Both the position numbers and the translations under genes were made by a program. A DNA stretch of 64,000 nucleotides from Bradyrhizobium sp. CCGB01 (lineage in GTDB: Bacteria; Pseudomonadota; Alphaproteobacteria; Rhizobiales; Xanthobacteraceae): the NCBI RefSeq assembly GCF_024199795.1, contig NZ_JANADK010000001.1:5332001-5396000 (forward strand), in the 5' to 3' direction. Of this stretch, positions 8,979-19,096 are shown in pieces (the first letter of the stretch is position 1; each line of letters opens with the position of its first letter). The notes below the pieces were generated by a model, which was not told the DNA's origin, made no database searches, and saw nothing but the letters and a program-made list of their open reading frames with translations.

Positions 8979-9281
8979 TCAGTGCTCCTTGCCGCGCGGC
9001 GTCGTGGTGCCGGTGTCCGTGGGACGCTCGATCTCGGCCTGGAACATCTCGAGGATCCGGTTCAACGCGTCTTCCTCGGTGTATTCGCTCTCGCGCGCAT
9101 AGGCGCGCGCGGCATGGCGGGCGAGATCGACCAGCAGCAGGCCCCACATGTCGGGCTCTTCGAAGGCCCGCTGGAACGCCATCGACAGCCCGCCGTCCAG
9201 CACGAACACGCGCAGGATCTCGACCGCGTCATCGCGGGTCATGACGTCGGGCGGCAGTGGCTGCTCCTTCGGGCCCGCCAT
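8979..9281 (-). CDS. Small DUF5076-like protein in the pdh operon
   Basis: 100 aa, acidic and helical, with an N-terminal LPPDVMTRDDAVEILRVFVLDGGLSMAF and a central WGLLLVDLARHAARAYA. I recognise it as the small uncharacterised family usually labelled DUF5076. The start is 3 nt after the pdhB stop and its own stop is 2 nt before the deaminase GTG, so it is certainly co-translated with the pdh genes. No catalytic motif is visible. A role as a complex accessory or regulator is possible but unproven. Confidence 0.75.
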   Translation of the reverse strand: MAGPKEQPLPPDVMTRDDAVEILRVFVLDGGLSMAFQRAFEEPDMWGLLLVDLARHAARAYARESEYTEEDALNRILEMFQAEIERPTDTGTTTPRGKEH

Positions 9282-9284
9282 GAT

Positions 9285-10670
<1,386 letters not shown>

Positions 10671-10699
10671 ATCGGCTCCAAAAGAAAGCTTGCGCGCGT

Positions 10700-11722
10700 T
10701 CAGCGGTAAATGTCGGTCCAGAGCTCGGCGGCATCCGGCTCGGGGTCATGCTGGGCAAAGTCGGCAGATGCGTTGACGATGTCGCGCACCTCGGCGTCGA
10801 TCGCCTTCAGATCCTGCTCGCTGACCTTGGCGGCCAGCAGGCGGTTGCGCACCTGCTCAATCGGATCCTGGTCGTGGCGGACTTTTTCGACCTCCTCACG
10901 CGTTCTGTATTTTGCGGGGTCGGACATCGAGTGGCCGCGATAGCGGTAGGTCTGCATCTCCAGGATGTAGGGGCCCTTGCCGGCACGGCACCAGGCCGCA
11001 GCCTCCTCGCCCGCAGCCTTCACGGCGCGGACATCCATGCCGTCGACCTGCATGCCGGGAATGTTGAAGGACGCGCCGCGCTTGGAGAAATCCTGCTGCG
11101 CCGAGGCGCGCGAGACCGCGGTGCCCATGGCGTAGCGGTTGTTCTCGATGACGTAGATCACCGGCAGCTTCCAGAGCTCCGCCATGTTGAAGCTCTCATA
11201 GACCTGGCCCTGGTTGGCCGCGCCGTCGCCGAAATAGGTGACGCTGACATTGCCGTTACTGCGATAGCTGTTGGCAAACGCGAGACCGGTTCCCAGCGAA
11301 ACCTGCGCGCCGACGATGCCGTGGCCGCCGTAAAAGTGCTTCTCCTTGCTGAACATGTGCATGGAGCCGCCCTTGCCCTTGGAATAGCCGCCGCGCCGGC
11401 CTGTCAGCTCGGCCATGACGCCGTTGGCCTCCATGCCGGTGGCAAGCATATGGCCGTGATCGCGATAGCCGGTGATGACCTGATCGCCCTCTTTCAGGGC
11501 CATCTGCATGCCGACCACCACGGCCTCCTGGCCGATATAAAGATGGCAGAAGCCGCCGATCGCGCCCATGCCGTAGAGCTGGCCGGCCTTCTCCTCGAAC
11601 CGTCGGATCAGGAGCATGTCGCGGAGCGCCTTCAGCTCCTGCTCCTTGGTGAATTCCGGGGGCGAGCCGCCGTCGGTCTTGTCCTGCGCAGCGCCTGCGG
11701 CGGCTTTCTTGGGTGCGGCCAT
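10700..11722 (-). CDS. pdhA: Pyruvate dehydrogenase E1 alpha subunit
   Basis: 340 aa, full length. The thiamine-diphosphate motif runs from [15 protein letters not shown] to [11 protein letters not shown] (GDG...NN). Also present are [29 protein letters not shown] and the C-terminal [15 protein letters not shown] loop. It heads the operon pdhA-pdhB-DUF5076-deaminase-pdhC-small membrane protein-lpdA. The 256 nt upstream are free of genes and should hold the operon promoter. Confidence 0.97.
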   Translation of the reverse strand: MAAPKKAAAGAAQDKTDGGSPPEFTKEQELKALRDMLLIRRFEEKAGQLYGMGAIGGFCHLYIGQEAVVVGMQMALKEGDQVITGYRDHGHMLATGMEANGVMAELTGRRGGYSKGKGGSMHMFSKEKHFYGGHGIVGAQVSLGTGLAFANSYRSNGNVSVTYFGDGAANQGQVYESFNMAELWKLPVIYVIENNRYAMGTAVSRASAQQDFSKRGASFNIPGMQVDGMDVRAVKAAGEEAAAWCRAGKGPYILEMQTYRYRGHSMSDPAKYRTREEVEKVRHDQDPIEQVRNRLLAAKVSEQDLKAIDAEVRDIVNASADFAQHDPEPDAAELWTDIYR

Positions 11723-11978
11723 GGGAATTCCGGGTCAGAGAAAACTTCAGCCCTCTCTAACCCAAGTCAAACGCCCTTGGAAAGCACCGCGGCGGCATGG
11801 CACGATTTTCATTATGCCGCAGTGCAACGTGGCCGAAACTTTGCAAAACCTTTAGGCTTGATTGGGCAACATTAGCTCCCCGCCCGCGTAGTGGGTGCAA
11901 GCAGCCAACGCAGCGAAAAATCAGACACGGTTACGTTCAGATCCGAGACGAGAGCGCCGGTCCGATTCGCCGTTTCGT
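11723..11978. other. Gene-free leader upstream of the pdh operon
   Basis: 256 nt between the pdhA start and the end of the phosphodiesterase gene. No open frame with a sensible start is supported. On the minus strand it should contain the promoter of the pdh operon, but I cannot pick one convincing -35/-10 pair. No obvious regulator palindrome was seen. Confidence 0.5.
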
Positions 11979-13367
11979 CTACCAGCCGAGCTCTCGCAAA
12001 TACGTTGCGCGGGCGGCAACGCCGGTATGCGTGAAGTCGGTGAAGACCCCATCGACGCCAAGTCGGAAAAATTTGAGATATTCAAGGCTGGGATCACCGC
12101 GATAGTCGGCGGCCAGATATTTCTTCTCGTTCCGGAAGGTGAAGACGTGCACGAACAGGCCGAGCTTGTGCGCGTCGGCGATCAGGCTGGTCGCCTCCTG
12201 CGTCGAAGCGTCCGGCGTCGATCCCTTGTAGGGTGTGCCGTCGGCGTTGCTGTCCTTCCACGGCGCAATCTTGAGCGGAACGATGTAGGCCTTCCACGGG
12301 CCGATGCCGTCGGCATAGGTCTTGATCTCGGCAAGGCCCTCAGGCGTCAGCATCGCATCGTACAAGCGCGGATCACCTGCAACCGTCCAGTCGAACGGGC
12401 GGGAGTTGGTGATGTTGTTGAGCAAGACCTTGCCGCTCCTGAAGTCGATACCGTTGCCGTCGATGAGCTGGACCTGCCGCGTCTGAAGACCATGGCCGCG
12501 CATATATTTCAGGCTGCCGGGCTCGAAACTCTGAACAAGGATGGGAGCCTCTTTCGTATTGAGTCCGTTGTCCTTGATGATCTTGATCAAGGCATCCTCG
12601 AACGGGTGGCCGCCGGGCGCGCCGCAGCCATTGGCGATCGCCTGGGCATTGTTCCAGGTCGGATTCTTGGTTTCCGGGTAGACGAGGATGGACCGCCCGG
12701 TCTCCTTGCTCTTCGCCTTGGCGATATCGATGACGTCCTGGAAGCTGATGACCGGGAGCTTGCCGTTGAAGACTTTCGGCCGCTCGTTGGCGGCGTCATA
12801 GGTGGTGCCGGCAATCCACTCCTTCAGCTCGGCCATTGTGAAATCGGCGATCGACCAGTCGTTGGTATGGTCCTCGCCGTCCACGATCAGTGACTCCAGC
12901 ACTGATTTGGGATCGGCCGGGTCGGTCAGATCCGTGAGGTAGTCGGCAGGCACGCCGGTGGCAGACGGGGCCTTGACGCGCACACCGGGCACGGTGCGCT
13001 TGCGGGCTGCAACAGCCGCATTGGTCTTCGCGACGTCCGCAACATTGGTGTTGTCGCTCAGCCAAGGGTTATGGCGCACGACCAGGACGCAATCCTTGGT
13101 GAGGTGCAGGTCCTCTTCGAGCGCATCAGTGCCGAGGGCTGCGGCGAGGTCATAGGATGCCTCGGTCTCTTCCGGCACCAGTCCCGGCACGCCGCGATGC
13201 CCGAGGATCAGCGGGGGCTTTCCATCGACGGTCAGGAAGGGCTTGGCGCCCGATGGCACCGGACCGGCCTGCGCGAAGGCGATCGACGGCGCCAGCAACG
13301 CCAGGGCCACCGCGCCGCACAGCATCGCTCCAGCGCGCAGCTTCCGTCCCGAAAAATCGCGCTTCAT
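11979..13367 (-). CDS. Secreted glycerophosphodiester phosphodiesterase (GDPD family)
   Basis: 462 aa if it starts at the ATG at 13367, which has GGAGG at 7 nt; an ATG two codons upstream is too close to that site. A Sec signal peptide is clear (hydrophobic AVALALLAPS followed by AFAQ). The GDPD core starts with ILGHRGVPGLVPEETEASY, giving the catalytic His-Arg, then the acidic pair in ALEEDLHLTKD and the second His in VVRHNPWL. It should hydrolyse glycerophosphodiesters to sn-glycerol-3-phosphate and an alcohol in the periplasm. It is longer than cytosolic UgpQ and resembles GlpQ-like periplasmic enzymes. It stands alone on the minus strand downstream of a hairpin. Confidence 0.88.
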   Translation of the reverse strand: MKRDFSGRKLRAGAMLCGAVALALLAPSIAFAQAGPVPSGAKPFLTVDGKPPLILGHRGVPGLVPEETEASYDLAAALGTDALEEDLHLTKDCVLVVRHNPWLSDNTNVADVAKTNAAVAARKRTVPGVRVKAPSATGVPADYLTDLTDPADPKSVLESLIVDGEDHTNDWSIADFTMAELKEWIAGTTYDAANERPKVFNGKLPVISFQDVIDIAKAKSKETGRSILVYPETKNPTWNNAQAIANGCGAPGGHPFEDALIKIIKDNGLNTKEAPILVQSFEPGSLKYMRGHGLQTRQVQLIDGNGIDFRSGKVLLNNITNSRPFDWTVAGDPRLYDAMLTPEGLAEIKTYADGIGPWKAYIVPLKIAPWKDSNADGTPYKGSTPDASTQEATSLIADAHKLGLFVHVFTFRNEKKYLAADYRGDPSLEYLKFFRLGVDGVFTDFTHTGVAARATYLRELGW

Positions 13368-13410
13368 GGCCATGCCTCCGTCGTCTGCCCGGCATCGCTT
13401 CGCATGCCAA

Positions 13411-13438
13411 AGGGGCCGAGCTGGATAGCTCGGCCCCT
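13411..13438. terminator. Hairpin between acetaldehyde dehydrogenase and phosphodiesterase genes
   Basis: Perfect 12-bp arms (AGGGGCCGAGCT and its complement) around a GGAT loop. On the minus strand it is followed only by a short T run, so it may be a weak intrinsic terminator or a bidirectional stop. Confidence 0.6.
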
Positions 13439-13474
13439 CGTCTTGTCTCAACTCTCTGACAGCGGGATGACGAA

Positions 13475-13497
13475 GGCGGCGCCACATCGGCGCCGCC
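13475..13497 (-). terminator. Hairpin just after the acetaldehyde dehydrogenase stop
   Basis: 9-bp perfect arms GGCGGCGCC/GGCGCCGCC with a 5-nt loop, starting 8 nt past the stop codon. No T run follows directly, so termination may be helped by the second hairpin at 13411-13438. Confidence 0.5.
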
Positions 13498-13505
13498 TCG
13501 CCCGA

Positions 13506-15023
13506 TCAGAAGAAGCCGAGCTTCTTCGGGCTGTAGCTGACCAGCAGGTTCTTGGTCTGCTGGTAGTGATCGAGCATCATCTTGTGGGTCTCGCGACCGA
13601 CGCCCGACTGCTTGTAGCCGCCGAACGCGGCATGCGCAGGGTATGCGTGGTAGCAGTTGGTCCAGACCCGGCCGGCCTGAATGGCCCGGCCGAAGCGGTA
13701 GCAGCGGTTGGCATCGCGGCTCCAGACACCGGCGCCCAAGCCATAGAGCGTGTCGTTGGCGATCGCGAGCGCCTCCTCGTCGGACTTGAAGGTCGTGACC
13801 GAGACGACGGGCCCAAAAATCTCCTCCTGGAAGATTCGCATCTTGTTGTGACCCTCGAACACGGTCGGCTGGACATAGAAGCCGCCGGACAGATCGCCCG
13901 CGAGCTCGGCGCGGCCGCCGCCCGCCAGCACCTTGGCGCCCTCCTGCTTGCCGATGTCGATATAGGAGAGGATCTTCGCGAGCTGCTCGCCGGATGCCTG
14001 CGCGCCGATCATGGTGTCGGCCTCGCGCGGGTCGCCCTGCTTGATCGCGGCGACGCGCTTGAGCGCCCGCTCCATGAAGCGGTCGTAGATGTCGGCGTGG
14101 ACCAGCGCCCGGCTCGGACAGGTACAGACCTCGCCCTGGTTCAGCGCGAACATGACGAAGCCTTCGATCGCCTTGTCGAAGAAATCGTCGTCTTCGGCGG
14201 TGACGTCGTTGAAGAAGATGTTCGGCGACTTGCCGCCCAGCTCGAGCGTGACGGGAATGAGGTTCTGGCTGGCATATTGCATGATCAGCCGGCCCGTCGT
14301 GGTCTCGCCGGTGAAGGCGATTTTCGCGATCCGCGGGCTCGACGCGAGCGGCTTGCCCGCTTCAAGGCCGAAACCGTTGACGATGTTGAGGACACCGGGC
14401 GGCAGGAGATCGCCGATGATCTCGGCCCAGACCATGATCGAGGCCGGCGTCTGCTCGGCGGGCTTGAGCACGACGCAATTGCCGGCGGCGAGCGCCGGCG
14501 CGAGCTTCCAGCACGCCATCAGCAGCGGGAAGTTCCAGGGGATGATCTGGCCGACAACGCCGAGCGGTTCGTGGAAATGATAGGCGATGGTGTCGTGGTC
14601 GATCTCGCCGATCGAGCCTTCCTGTGCGCGCACCACCCCGGCGAAATAGCGGAAATGATCGATCGCGAGCGGCAGGTCGGCGGCCCGGGTCTCACGGATC
14701 GGCTTGCCGTTGTCCCAGGTCTCGGCAATCGCAAGACGCTCGAGATTCTCTTCCATGCGGTCGGCGATCCGGTTCAGGACCGCGGCGCGCTCAGCGACGC
14801 TGGTGCGTCCCCAGGCGGCCTTGGCCGCATGCGCCGCATCGAGCGCGGCCTCGACGTCCTGCGCGTCGGAACGCGCGATCTTGCAGACGATCTGGCCCGT
14901 CACCGGCGAGGCATTGTCGAAATACTTGCCCGAGATCGGCGCGACGAACTTGCCGCCGATGAAATTGTCGTAGCGTTCGGCGAACGGATGCTGGGTCACG
15001 CCCAGGAATTCCACCTTGTTCAT
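13506..15023 (-). CDS. acoD: Acetaldehyde dehydrogenase (AcoD/ExaC-type, NAD-dependent)
   Basis: 505 aa, full-length aldehyde dehydrogenase. Catalytic Cys in [11 protein letters not shown], general base Glu in LELGGKSPN, and cofactor-binding [13 protein letters not shown] and FTGETTTGR. The long matching blocks [30 protein letters not shown] and the C-terminal [18 protein letters not shown] fit the AcoD acetaldehyde dehydrogenase II group of Ralstonia (family comparison from memory). It oxidises acetaldehyde to acetate. Upstream on the same strand is an AcoR-like regulator, and a perfect palindrome lies 116 nt before the start. The symbol reflects subfamily similarity, not a demonstrated acetoin pathway. 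Confidence 0.9.
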   Translation of the reverse strand: MNKVEFLGVTQHPFAERYDNFIGGKFVAPISGKYFDNASPVTGQIVCKIARSDAQDVEAALDAAHAAKAAWGRTSVAERAAVLNRIADRMEENLERLAIAETWDNGKPIRETRAADLPLAIDHFRYFAGVVRAQEGSIGEIDHDTIAYHFHEPLGVVGQIIPWNFPLLMACWKLAPALAAGNCVVLKPAEQTPASIMVWAEIIGDLLPPGVLNIVNGFGLEAGKPLASSPRIAKIAFTGETTTGRLIMQYASQNLIPVTLELGGKSPNIFFNDVTAEDDDFFDKAIEGFVMFALNQGEVCTCPSRALVHADIYDRFMERALKRVAAIKQGDPREADTMIGAQASGEQLAKILSYIDIGKQEGAKVLAGGGRAELAGDLSGGFYVQPTVFEGHNKMRIFQEEIFGPVVSVTTFKSDEEALAIANDTLYGLGAGVWSRDANRCYRFGRAIQAGRVWTNCYHAYPAHAAFGGYKQSGVGRETHKMMLDHYQQTKNLLVSYSPKKLGFF

Positions 15024-15138
15024 TGATCACTCCCGATGTTTGCTGTTTGCGCAATTCGTCGCGTGGTCGCGACTTGCGCCGACGATGTCGCGGGAGGTGA
15101 TTTCTGTCAGCCCGGGCGGGAGCGATGTCGGGGCCGAC

Positions 15139-15158
15139 CTGTCGCAGTTCTGCGACAG
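15139..15158. promoter_or_regulatory. Palindromic candidate operator upstream of acoD
   Basis: Perfect inverted repeat CTGTCGCAG-TT-CTGCGACAG, 9-bp arms and 2-bp spacer, 116 nt upstream of the acoD start and downstream of the AcoR-like regulator gene. TGTCGC/GCGACA half-sites are, from memory, the type recognised by Fis-HTH AcoR-like activators. Binding is inferred. No convincing sigma-54 GG-N10-GC element was found between it and acoD. Confidence 0.65.
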
Positions 15159-15186
15159 ATGATGCAGCTGCACCTACATGCTCCGA

Positions 15187-15295
15187 CCTCATCCTGAGGA
15201 GCGCGCCCTTGCGCGCGTCTCGAAGGATGGCTGCGGATGCAGTGGGGCCTGAATGGTTCGAGACGACCGCTTCGCGGTCTCCTCACCATGAGGGG
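15187..15295. repeat. Interspersed palindromic repeat, family A, copy 1
   Basis: Two mutually inverted units: 15187-15230 begins CCTCATCCTGAGGAG and contains TCTCGAAGGATGG, and about 15255-15295 contains GGTTCGAGACGACCGC and ends in CTCACCATGAGGGG. The same units recur at 16856-16983. It fills the gap between the AcoR-like regulator and acoD and ends just before the regulator's stop codon. Confidence 0.8.
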
Positions 15296-15302
15296 ATAGA
15301 AC

Positions 15303-16262
15303 TCAGTGCTTCAGCTCGAACCGCTTCAGCTTCCGATGCAGCGTGGCGCGGCTGACGCCGAGGGCCTTGGCGGCGGCCGAAACATTGCCGCCCGCGCGCA
15401 GCAGCGCCCGCTGCAACACCGCGCGCTGGCCGCCGGCAAGATGGTCACGCGCGGGTTCGCCGCCGAGCAAGTCGGCCGCGGGCACCGGCTGCAAAGCACG
15501 GCCGGGCGCGATCCCAAGCCCCGCCCGCGCGGACCGGGTCGCGCCGATCACGAGATCATCCGCGTCGACCGCGACGAGGCCGATGGAGTGGCCGTCTGCG
15601 CCTTGCGTCAGCACGATGCGGGCATGGGCGAAGGCGCGGCGAAACAGATCAGCCTCGATGCGCCGCGCCGCCTCACCTGCCGCCAGCGCGATCAGGCTGG
15701 AGAACGCATCGGTGCGGTCGGCGCGGCAGGAGGAGACGTCGAGCACGCCGGCAAAGGCCGCCTCGTGGTCGTAGATCGGGACCGCGGTGCAGCTCAGGAG
15801 CGTGTTGCGGGTGAAGAAATGCTGGTCGCGGTCGATCGTCAGCGGCCGCTGCTCGACGACGCAGGTGCCGATGCCGTTGGTTCCCTCATGCTCCTCGCTC
15901 CAGAGCGCGCCGGTCCACAGGCCCCAGGATTGGAACGTCGCATCGTCCGCCGGTGTGCCACGGCGGTCGACCGGCACGCCCTCGCCGTCGGCGAGCAGCA
16001 CGCAGCAGCCGCTCGCGCCGACCGCCTGATAGAGCCGGTCCATCGCGCCTTGTGCGGCGGCCAGCAGCGGCGCAATGCGCTCCCGGGCCTGACGCAGCTC
16101 GGCTTCGGTCAGCCGCATCGGCGCGGCGCGGCCGGCGGGATCGAGATGATGCAATCTGGAGGAACGGCGCCACGAGGCCACGAGCGCGGACCGTGCCGCC
16201 TGGCCTGACGCGATGGCGGCCTCGACACGGGCCGCGTGATGCCGGGACATTGGCCCATTCAT
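15303..16262 (-). CDS. AcoR-like GAF/Fis-HTH transcriptional regulator lacking the AAA+ domain
   Basis: 319 aa from the ATG at 16262, 8 nt after GGAGG (an in-frame GTG one codon earlier is possible). The N-terminus has the AcoR-type region with VASWRRSSRLHHLDP, then a GAF domain (about 70-205) including EEHEGTNGIGTCVVEQRPL. A short sensor-like segment follows (SIGLVAVDADDLVIGATRSAR), then directly a Fis-type HTH (AVLQRALLRAGGNVSAAAKALGVSRATLHRKLKRF). The central sigma-54-interacting AAA+ ATPase of classical AcoR (about 650 aa) is absent: no Walker A or GAFTGA is present. It must therefore act on an ordinary promoter or as a repressor. It sits next to acoD. Confidence 0.85.
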   Translation of the reverse strand: MNGPMSRHHAARVEAAIASGQAARSALVASWRRSSRLHHLDPAGRAAPMRLTEAELRQARERIAPLLAAAQGAMDRLYQAVGASGCCVLLADGEGVPVDRRGTPADDATFQSWGLWTGALWSEEHEGTNGIGTCVVEQRPLTIDRDQHFFTRNTLLSCTAVPIYDHEAAFAGVLDVSSCRADRTDAFSSLIALAAGEAARRIEADLFRRAFAHARIVLTQGADGHSIGLVAVDADDLVIGATRSARAGLGIAPGRALQPVPAADLLGGEPARDHLAGGQRAVLQRALLRAGGNVSAAAKALGVSRATLHRKLKRFELKH

Positions 16263-16478
16263 CACTGTTTCCTCCGGGTGGCAGTCTAGGCGGCGTTGGC
16301 ACCGTCCGGTTGATCTGCGTCAACTCAGGCGACGGCGGCCAAAAGCCATGAGCCCGTCGTGGTGCCGCCGTCAAGGCAGCGGTCCGGTTCCGGGTCTACG
16401 ACTTTCGGTAAAATTGAAACCCGCCTGCCGGATTTTGGCAGCGGCTTTCGACGCCGGTTTCGAATGCAGCGAAAAACG

Positions 16479-16796
16479 CTATTTCGCCGGGATCATCCGA
16501 ACGAGATCATGCGGATTGACATAGTCGAGCTGGTAGCGCGCCCGCTCGTCCAGCATGTCCGGATCGATCCGCGAGGTGCGCAGCAGCGAGACGCGCTGCT
16601 CGCTCCGCGCACGTTCGCGCTTGAGCTGGGCGAGTTCGCTGGTCAGCGCGATGATCTCCTGGTCGAGTTCCTGGCGCGCGTTGAGGCCGTATTTGCCAGT
16701 GTAGGCGTTGACGCCGAAATAGCCGACGATAGCGACCGCCATCGCGTAGAGGGCAAGGCCGGTCAGGATCGATTTCAGGCGTGCGCGCGAGACCAT
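16479..16796 (-). CDS. ftsB: Septum formation initiator (FtsB/DivIC family)
   Basis: 105 aa from the ATG at 16796. One N-terminal transmembrane helix (ILTGLALYAMAVAIVGYFGVNAY) is followed by GKYGLNARQELDQEI and a coiled coil (ALTSELAQLKRERARSEQRVSLL), then a short C-terminal segment ending DYVNPHDLVRMIPAK. This is the bitopic divisome protein that pairs with FtsL and links to FtsQ. In Rhizobiales it usually lies between eno and pdhA, as it does here with extra genes inserted on both sides. The Shine-Dalgarno sequence is weak. Confidence 0.85.
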   Translation of the reverse strand: MVSRARLKSILTGLALYAMAVAIVGYFGVNAYTGKYGLNARQELDQEIIALTSELAQLKRERARSEQRVSLLRTSRIDPDMLDERARYQLDYVNPHDLVRMIPAK

Positions 16797-16855
16797 CCTG
16801 GGAAGATGGGACAGGTTGGTTAAGGGAGTGCTAATTAAGCCCTCCCCCGCCCAAC

Positions 16856-16983
16856 CCTCATGGTGAGGAGGCGCGAAGCGCCGTCTCCGGACGATGCTTC
16901 GCATCGCCGGGAGAACCATGAAGGCCTCTCGCCCGCGGCCATCCTTCGAGACGACCGCTGCGCGGTCTCCTCAGGATGAGGAT
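16856..16983. repeat. Interspersed palindromic repeat, family A, copy 2
   Basis: About 128 nt with a left unit CCCTCATGGTGAGGAGGCGCG...GTCTC, a central CGATGCTTCGCATCG palindrome and an inverted right unit ending TCCTCAGGATGAGG. It shares the CTTCGAGACGACCGC core with copy 1 at 15187-15295. It occupies most of the gap between ftsB and the FMN reductase gene. Confidence 0.8.
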
Positions 16984-17012
16984 CTCCCGTGCGGCCGCGG
17001 GGGAATTCGGCC

Positions 17013-17564
17013 TCAGCCGTGATGCTTCGCCACGTGCGCGGCGAACGCGTCGATATAGGCCTGGAGCACGGGCTTCAGAGATTCCTTGGTCAGGGTCCCC
17101 TCCGCATCGAAGGCGTCACCGACCGCATTCAGGTAGATCTCCGGCTGCTGCATGATCGGGCCGGCGATGCCCGGCAGGATGTTCTGGAGCGTCTTGGCCG
17201 CGCTGACGCCGCCGAGCGGGCCCGGCGAATTCGAGACGATGCCAACCGGCTTGCCGTTGAACGAGCTCTTGCCATAGGGGCGCGAGGCGACGTCGATGGC
17301 GTTCTTGAGGACGCCCGGGATCGCGCGGTTGTATTCGGGGGTCACGAAGATGACACCGTCCGACTTCTGGAGTTTTTCGCGGAAGGCAAGCCAGTCCGCG
17401 GGCGGTGCGCCCTCGAGGTCCTGGTTGAAGAACGAGATCCCCCCGAGGGTGACGACCTCGAGCTTGAGGGATGCCGGCGCGAGCTTTGCGAGGGCGTTGG
17501 CGATCTTCAGCGAGAAGCTGTCCTTGCGCAGGCTGCCGGCGATCACGACGATGTTGTAGGCCAT
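17013..17564 (-). CDS. NAD(P)H-dependent FMN reductase (flavodoxin-like)
   Basis: 183 aa from the ATG at 17564, which has AAGGA 7-8 nt upstream; an extension to 17606 is not supported by a better site. The flavodoxin-like fold shows the FMN phosphate loop GSLRKDSFSLKIANAL near the N-terminus and the family motif TPEYNRAIPGVLKNAID, plus SNSPGPLGGVSAAK. Members of the NADPH_FMN_red family (ChrR/YieF-like) reduce quinones, azo compounds or chromate. The physiological role is unclear and the gene has no operon partners. Confidence 0.88.
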   Translation of the reverse strand: MAYNIVVIAGSLRKDSFSLKIANALAKLAPASLKLEVVTLGGISFFNQDLEGAPPADWLAFREKLQKSDGVIFVTPEYNRAIPGVLKNAIDVASRPYGKSSFNGKPVGIVSNSPGPLGGVSAAKTLQNILPGIAGPIMQQPEIYLNAVGDAFDAEGTLTKESLKPVLQAYIDAFAAHVAKHHG

Positions 17565-17923
17565 GGGGTGTCCTTGAAACCTTGAGGGGGAAGTGCCGGG
17601 CGGCACTTAAGCCATCCGAACCAATGGATGCAAGTGCATGAACCGGTCCGGTTTGGAAACGCTGAGTTTCTCGAAAGCAGCTGGTCGAGCCCGTAGCCCG
17701 GATGGAGCGCAGCGAAATCCGGACCAGTGGGCCTCATGGCAACATCAAAAGCCGCTACCCGCCGTGCCTGCCCACTATGCCACCATACCCGTGTTTTGCC
17801 CGACGGCGCAACTTTCATTCGGTTTCGCCGAAGCACTGAAATCGCTTGCGATTTCTACTGTGCATGGGGTTGTTTTCGACATTTTTGTTTAAGCAGGTAG
17901 TTCCGCAGGATGCCCACCGCCGC
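17565..17923. other. Intergenic region with short repeats, no gene
   Basis: About 360 nt upstream of the FMN reductase. It holds a scattered-repeat fragment GTAGCCCGGATGGAGCGCAG (about 17693-17724, family D, common in these genomes) and a perfect 18-bp palindrome GAAATCGC-TT-GCGATTTC at 17838-17855. No credible ORF was seen. The reductase promoter should lie here, but I could not assign it. Confidence 0.55.
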
Positions 17924-17956
17924 AAAAACGAACAGGCCGCCAAATGGCGGCCTGTT
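17924..17956 (-). terminator. Intrinsic terminator of the Tat-exported MBL-fold gene
   Basis: Perfect 12-bp arms AACAGGCCGCCA/TGGCGGCCTGTT (17931-17956). On the minus strand the hairpin is followed by CGTTTTTGCG, giving a T run. It lies about 25 nt after the stop codon at 17982. Confidence 0.8.
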
Positions 17957-17981
17957 GTTTCACGCAAATCTGTAACTTCAA

Positions 17982-18980
17982 TCAGATCGTCGGATTCCAC
18001 GCCGACGGGATCAGGCGATACTTCGCGCCGTCCCTTTCGACGTGGCCGACCGATGGGAAGGTGAAGTGGAAGCCGATCACGGTCGCCTTCTCGGCCGCCG
18101 CCATGTCGTAGAACTTGTGGCGCGTCGCCTGCGCCATCGCCGCGTCGGTGTCGAACATGACGTGCCAGTCCGGATTGCGCAGGAAGAATTCCGGAATGTT
18201 GGTGACGTCCGACTGGATCAGCACCTTGGCATCACCCGAGGCAACCGCGAACGAGGTGTGGCCGGGCGTGTGGCCGGGCGTCGCGATCGAGGTGATGCCC
18301 GGCGCAACCTCCTTGCCCCACTCATACTTTGTGACCTTGGATTCAAGGCCGGCAAAGGTCTTCTTCACGTTGGCGAAGTAGTTCTTCATCATCGGGTTGG
18401 ACTCGGCCTTGGCCGTGTTGTCCTCGCTGGTCCAGAACTCCCAGTCCTTGCCCGGCACCATGATCTCCGCATTCGGGAACGCGAGCGCCCCGTCGGCCAA
18501 ACGGATGCCGTTGGTGTGATCAGGGTGCAGATGCGAGAGCAGCACGATGTCGATGCTCTTGGGATCGACGCCGGCGGCGGCAAGGTTTTGCAGTGTGCGA
18601 CCGACCGCGCCCTTGCTCGGTTCGAGATTGGCGACGCCGTTGCCGGTATCGATCAGCACGAGCTTGGAGCCGGTGTTGATGAGCTGCGGATTGAACGGCA
18701 CCGTGACCATGCCCTTCGGCATGTAGGCCGCCTCGCCCGCGGCCAGTGCTTCCTCCTTCGGCGCGTTGACGACGAACTTGTCCGGCATCGGGAAGGTGCG
18801 CGCGCCGTCGTTGATCGAGGTGCACTCGTAGCTGCCGACCTTGTAGCGGTAGAAGCCCGGCGCCTGCGTCCCGCTTGGCGGCACGGAGGCATTGGCAGTG
18901 GTCGGTCCAAGCCCGGTTACGGCCGCCGCCCCAATAGCGGCCGCGCCCGCGAGCAGGTCGCGGCGATTCAGATCAGTCAT
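17982..18980 (-). CDS. Tat-exported metallo-beta-lactamase-fold hydrolase
   Basis: 332 aa. The N-terminus is a twin-arginine signal (NRRDLLAGAAAIGAAAVTG...ANA). The MBL metal site is H150-x-H152-x-D154-H155 (SHLHPDH), followed by TPGHTPGHTSF (third His), the bridging Asp in IQSDVTNIPE and a final His in VIGFHFTFPSVGH. Full length for the quorum-quenching-lactonase/alkylsulfatase-like branch, but the substrate is unknown. It is transcribed alone and ends in a strong terminator. Export by Tat suggests metal is loaded in the cytoplasm. Confidence 0.88.
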   Translation of the reverse strand: MTDLNRRDLLAGAAAIGAAAVTGLGPTTANASVPPSGTQAPGFYRYKVGSYECTSINDGARTFPMPDKFVVNAPKEEALAAGEAAYMPKGMVTVPFNPQLINTGSKLVLIDTGNGVANLEPSKGAVGRTLQNLAAAGVDPKSIDIVLLSHLHPDHTNGIRLADGALAFPNAEIMVPGKDWEFWTSEDNTAKAESNPMMKNYFANVKKTFAGLESKVTKYEWGKEVAPGITSIATPGHTPGHTSFAVASGDAKVLIQSDVTNIPEFFLRNPDWHVMFDTDAAMAQATRHKFYDMAAAEKATVIGFHFTFPSVGHVERDGAKYRLIPSAWNPTI

Positions 18981-19096
18981 GGAAGTGTCCCCTTCGATGC
19001 TTGCGGTCGCCCCGCTTTCAATTACGGCGCGAATGTTCCCCCGCTTCGCTCAGAAGGCAAGACCTTCTTTCGGTGACGTGCCGCCGCACATCACGA

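Noticed and set aside
13071..15026. 651-codon plus-strand frame opposite acoD
   Set aside because: Shadow of the aldehyde dehydrogenase gene.
15024..15138. Sigma-54 promoter for acoD
   Set aside because: No GG-N10-GC element of good quality, and the adjacent regulator lacks the AAA+ domain needed to use one.
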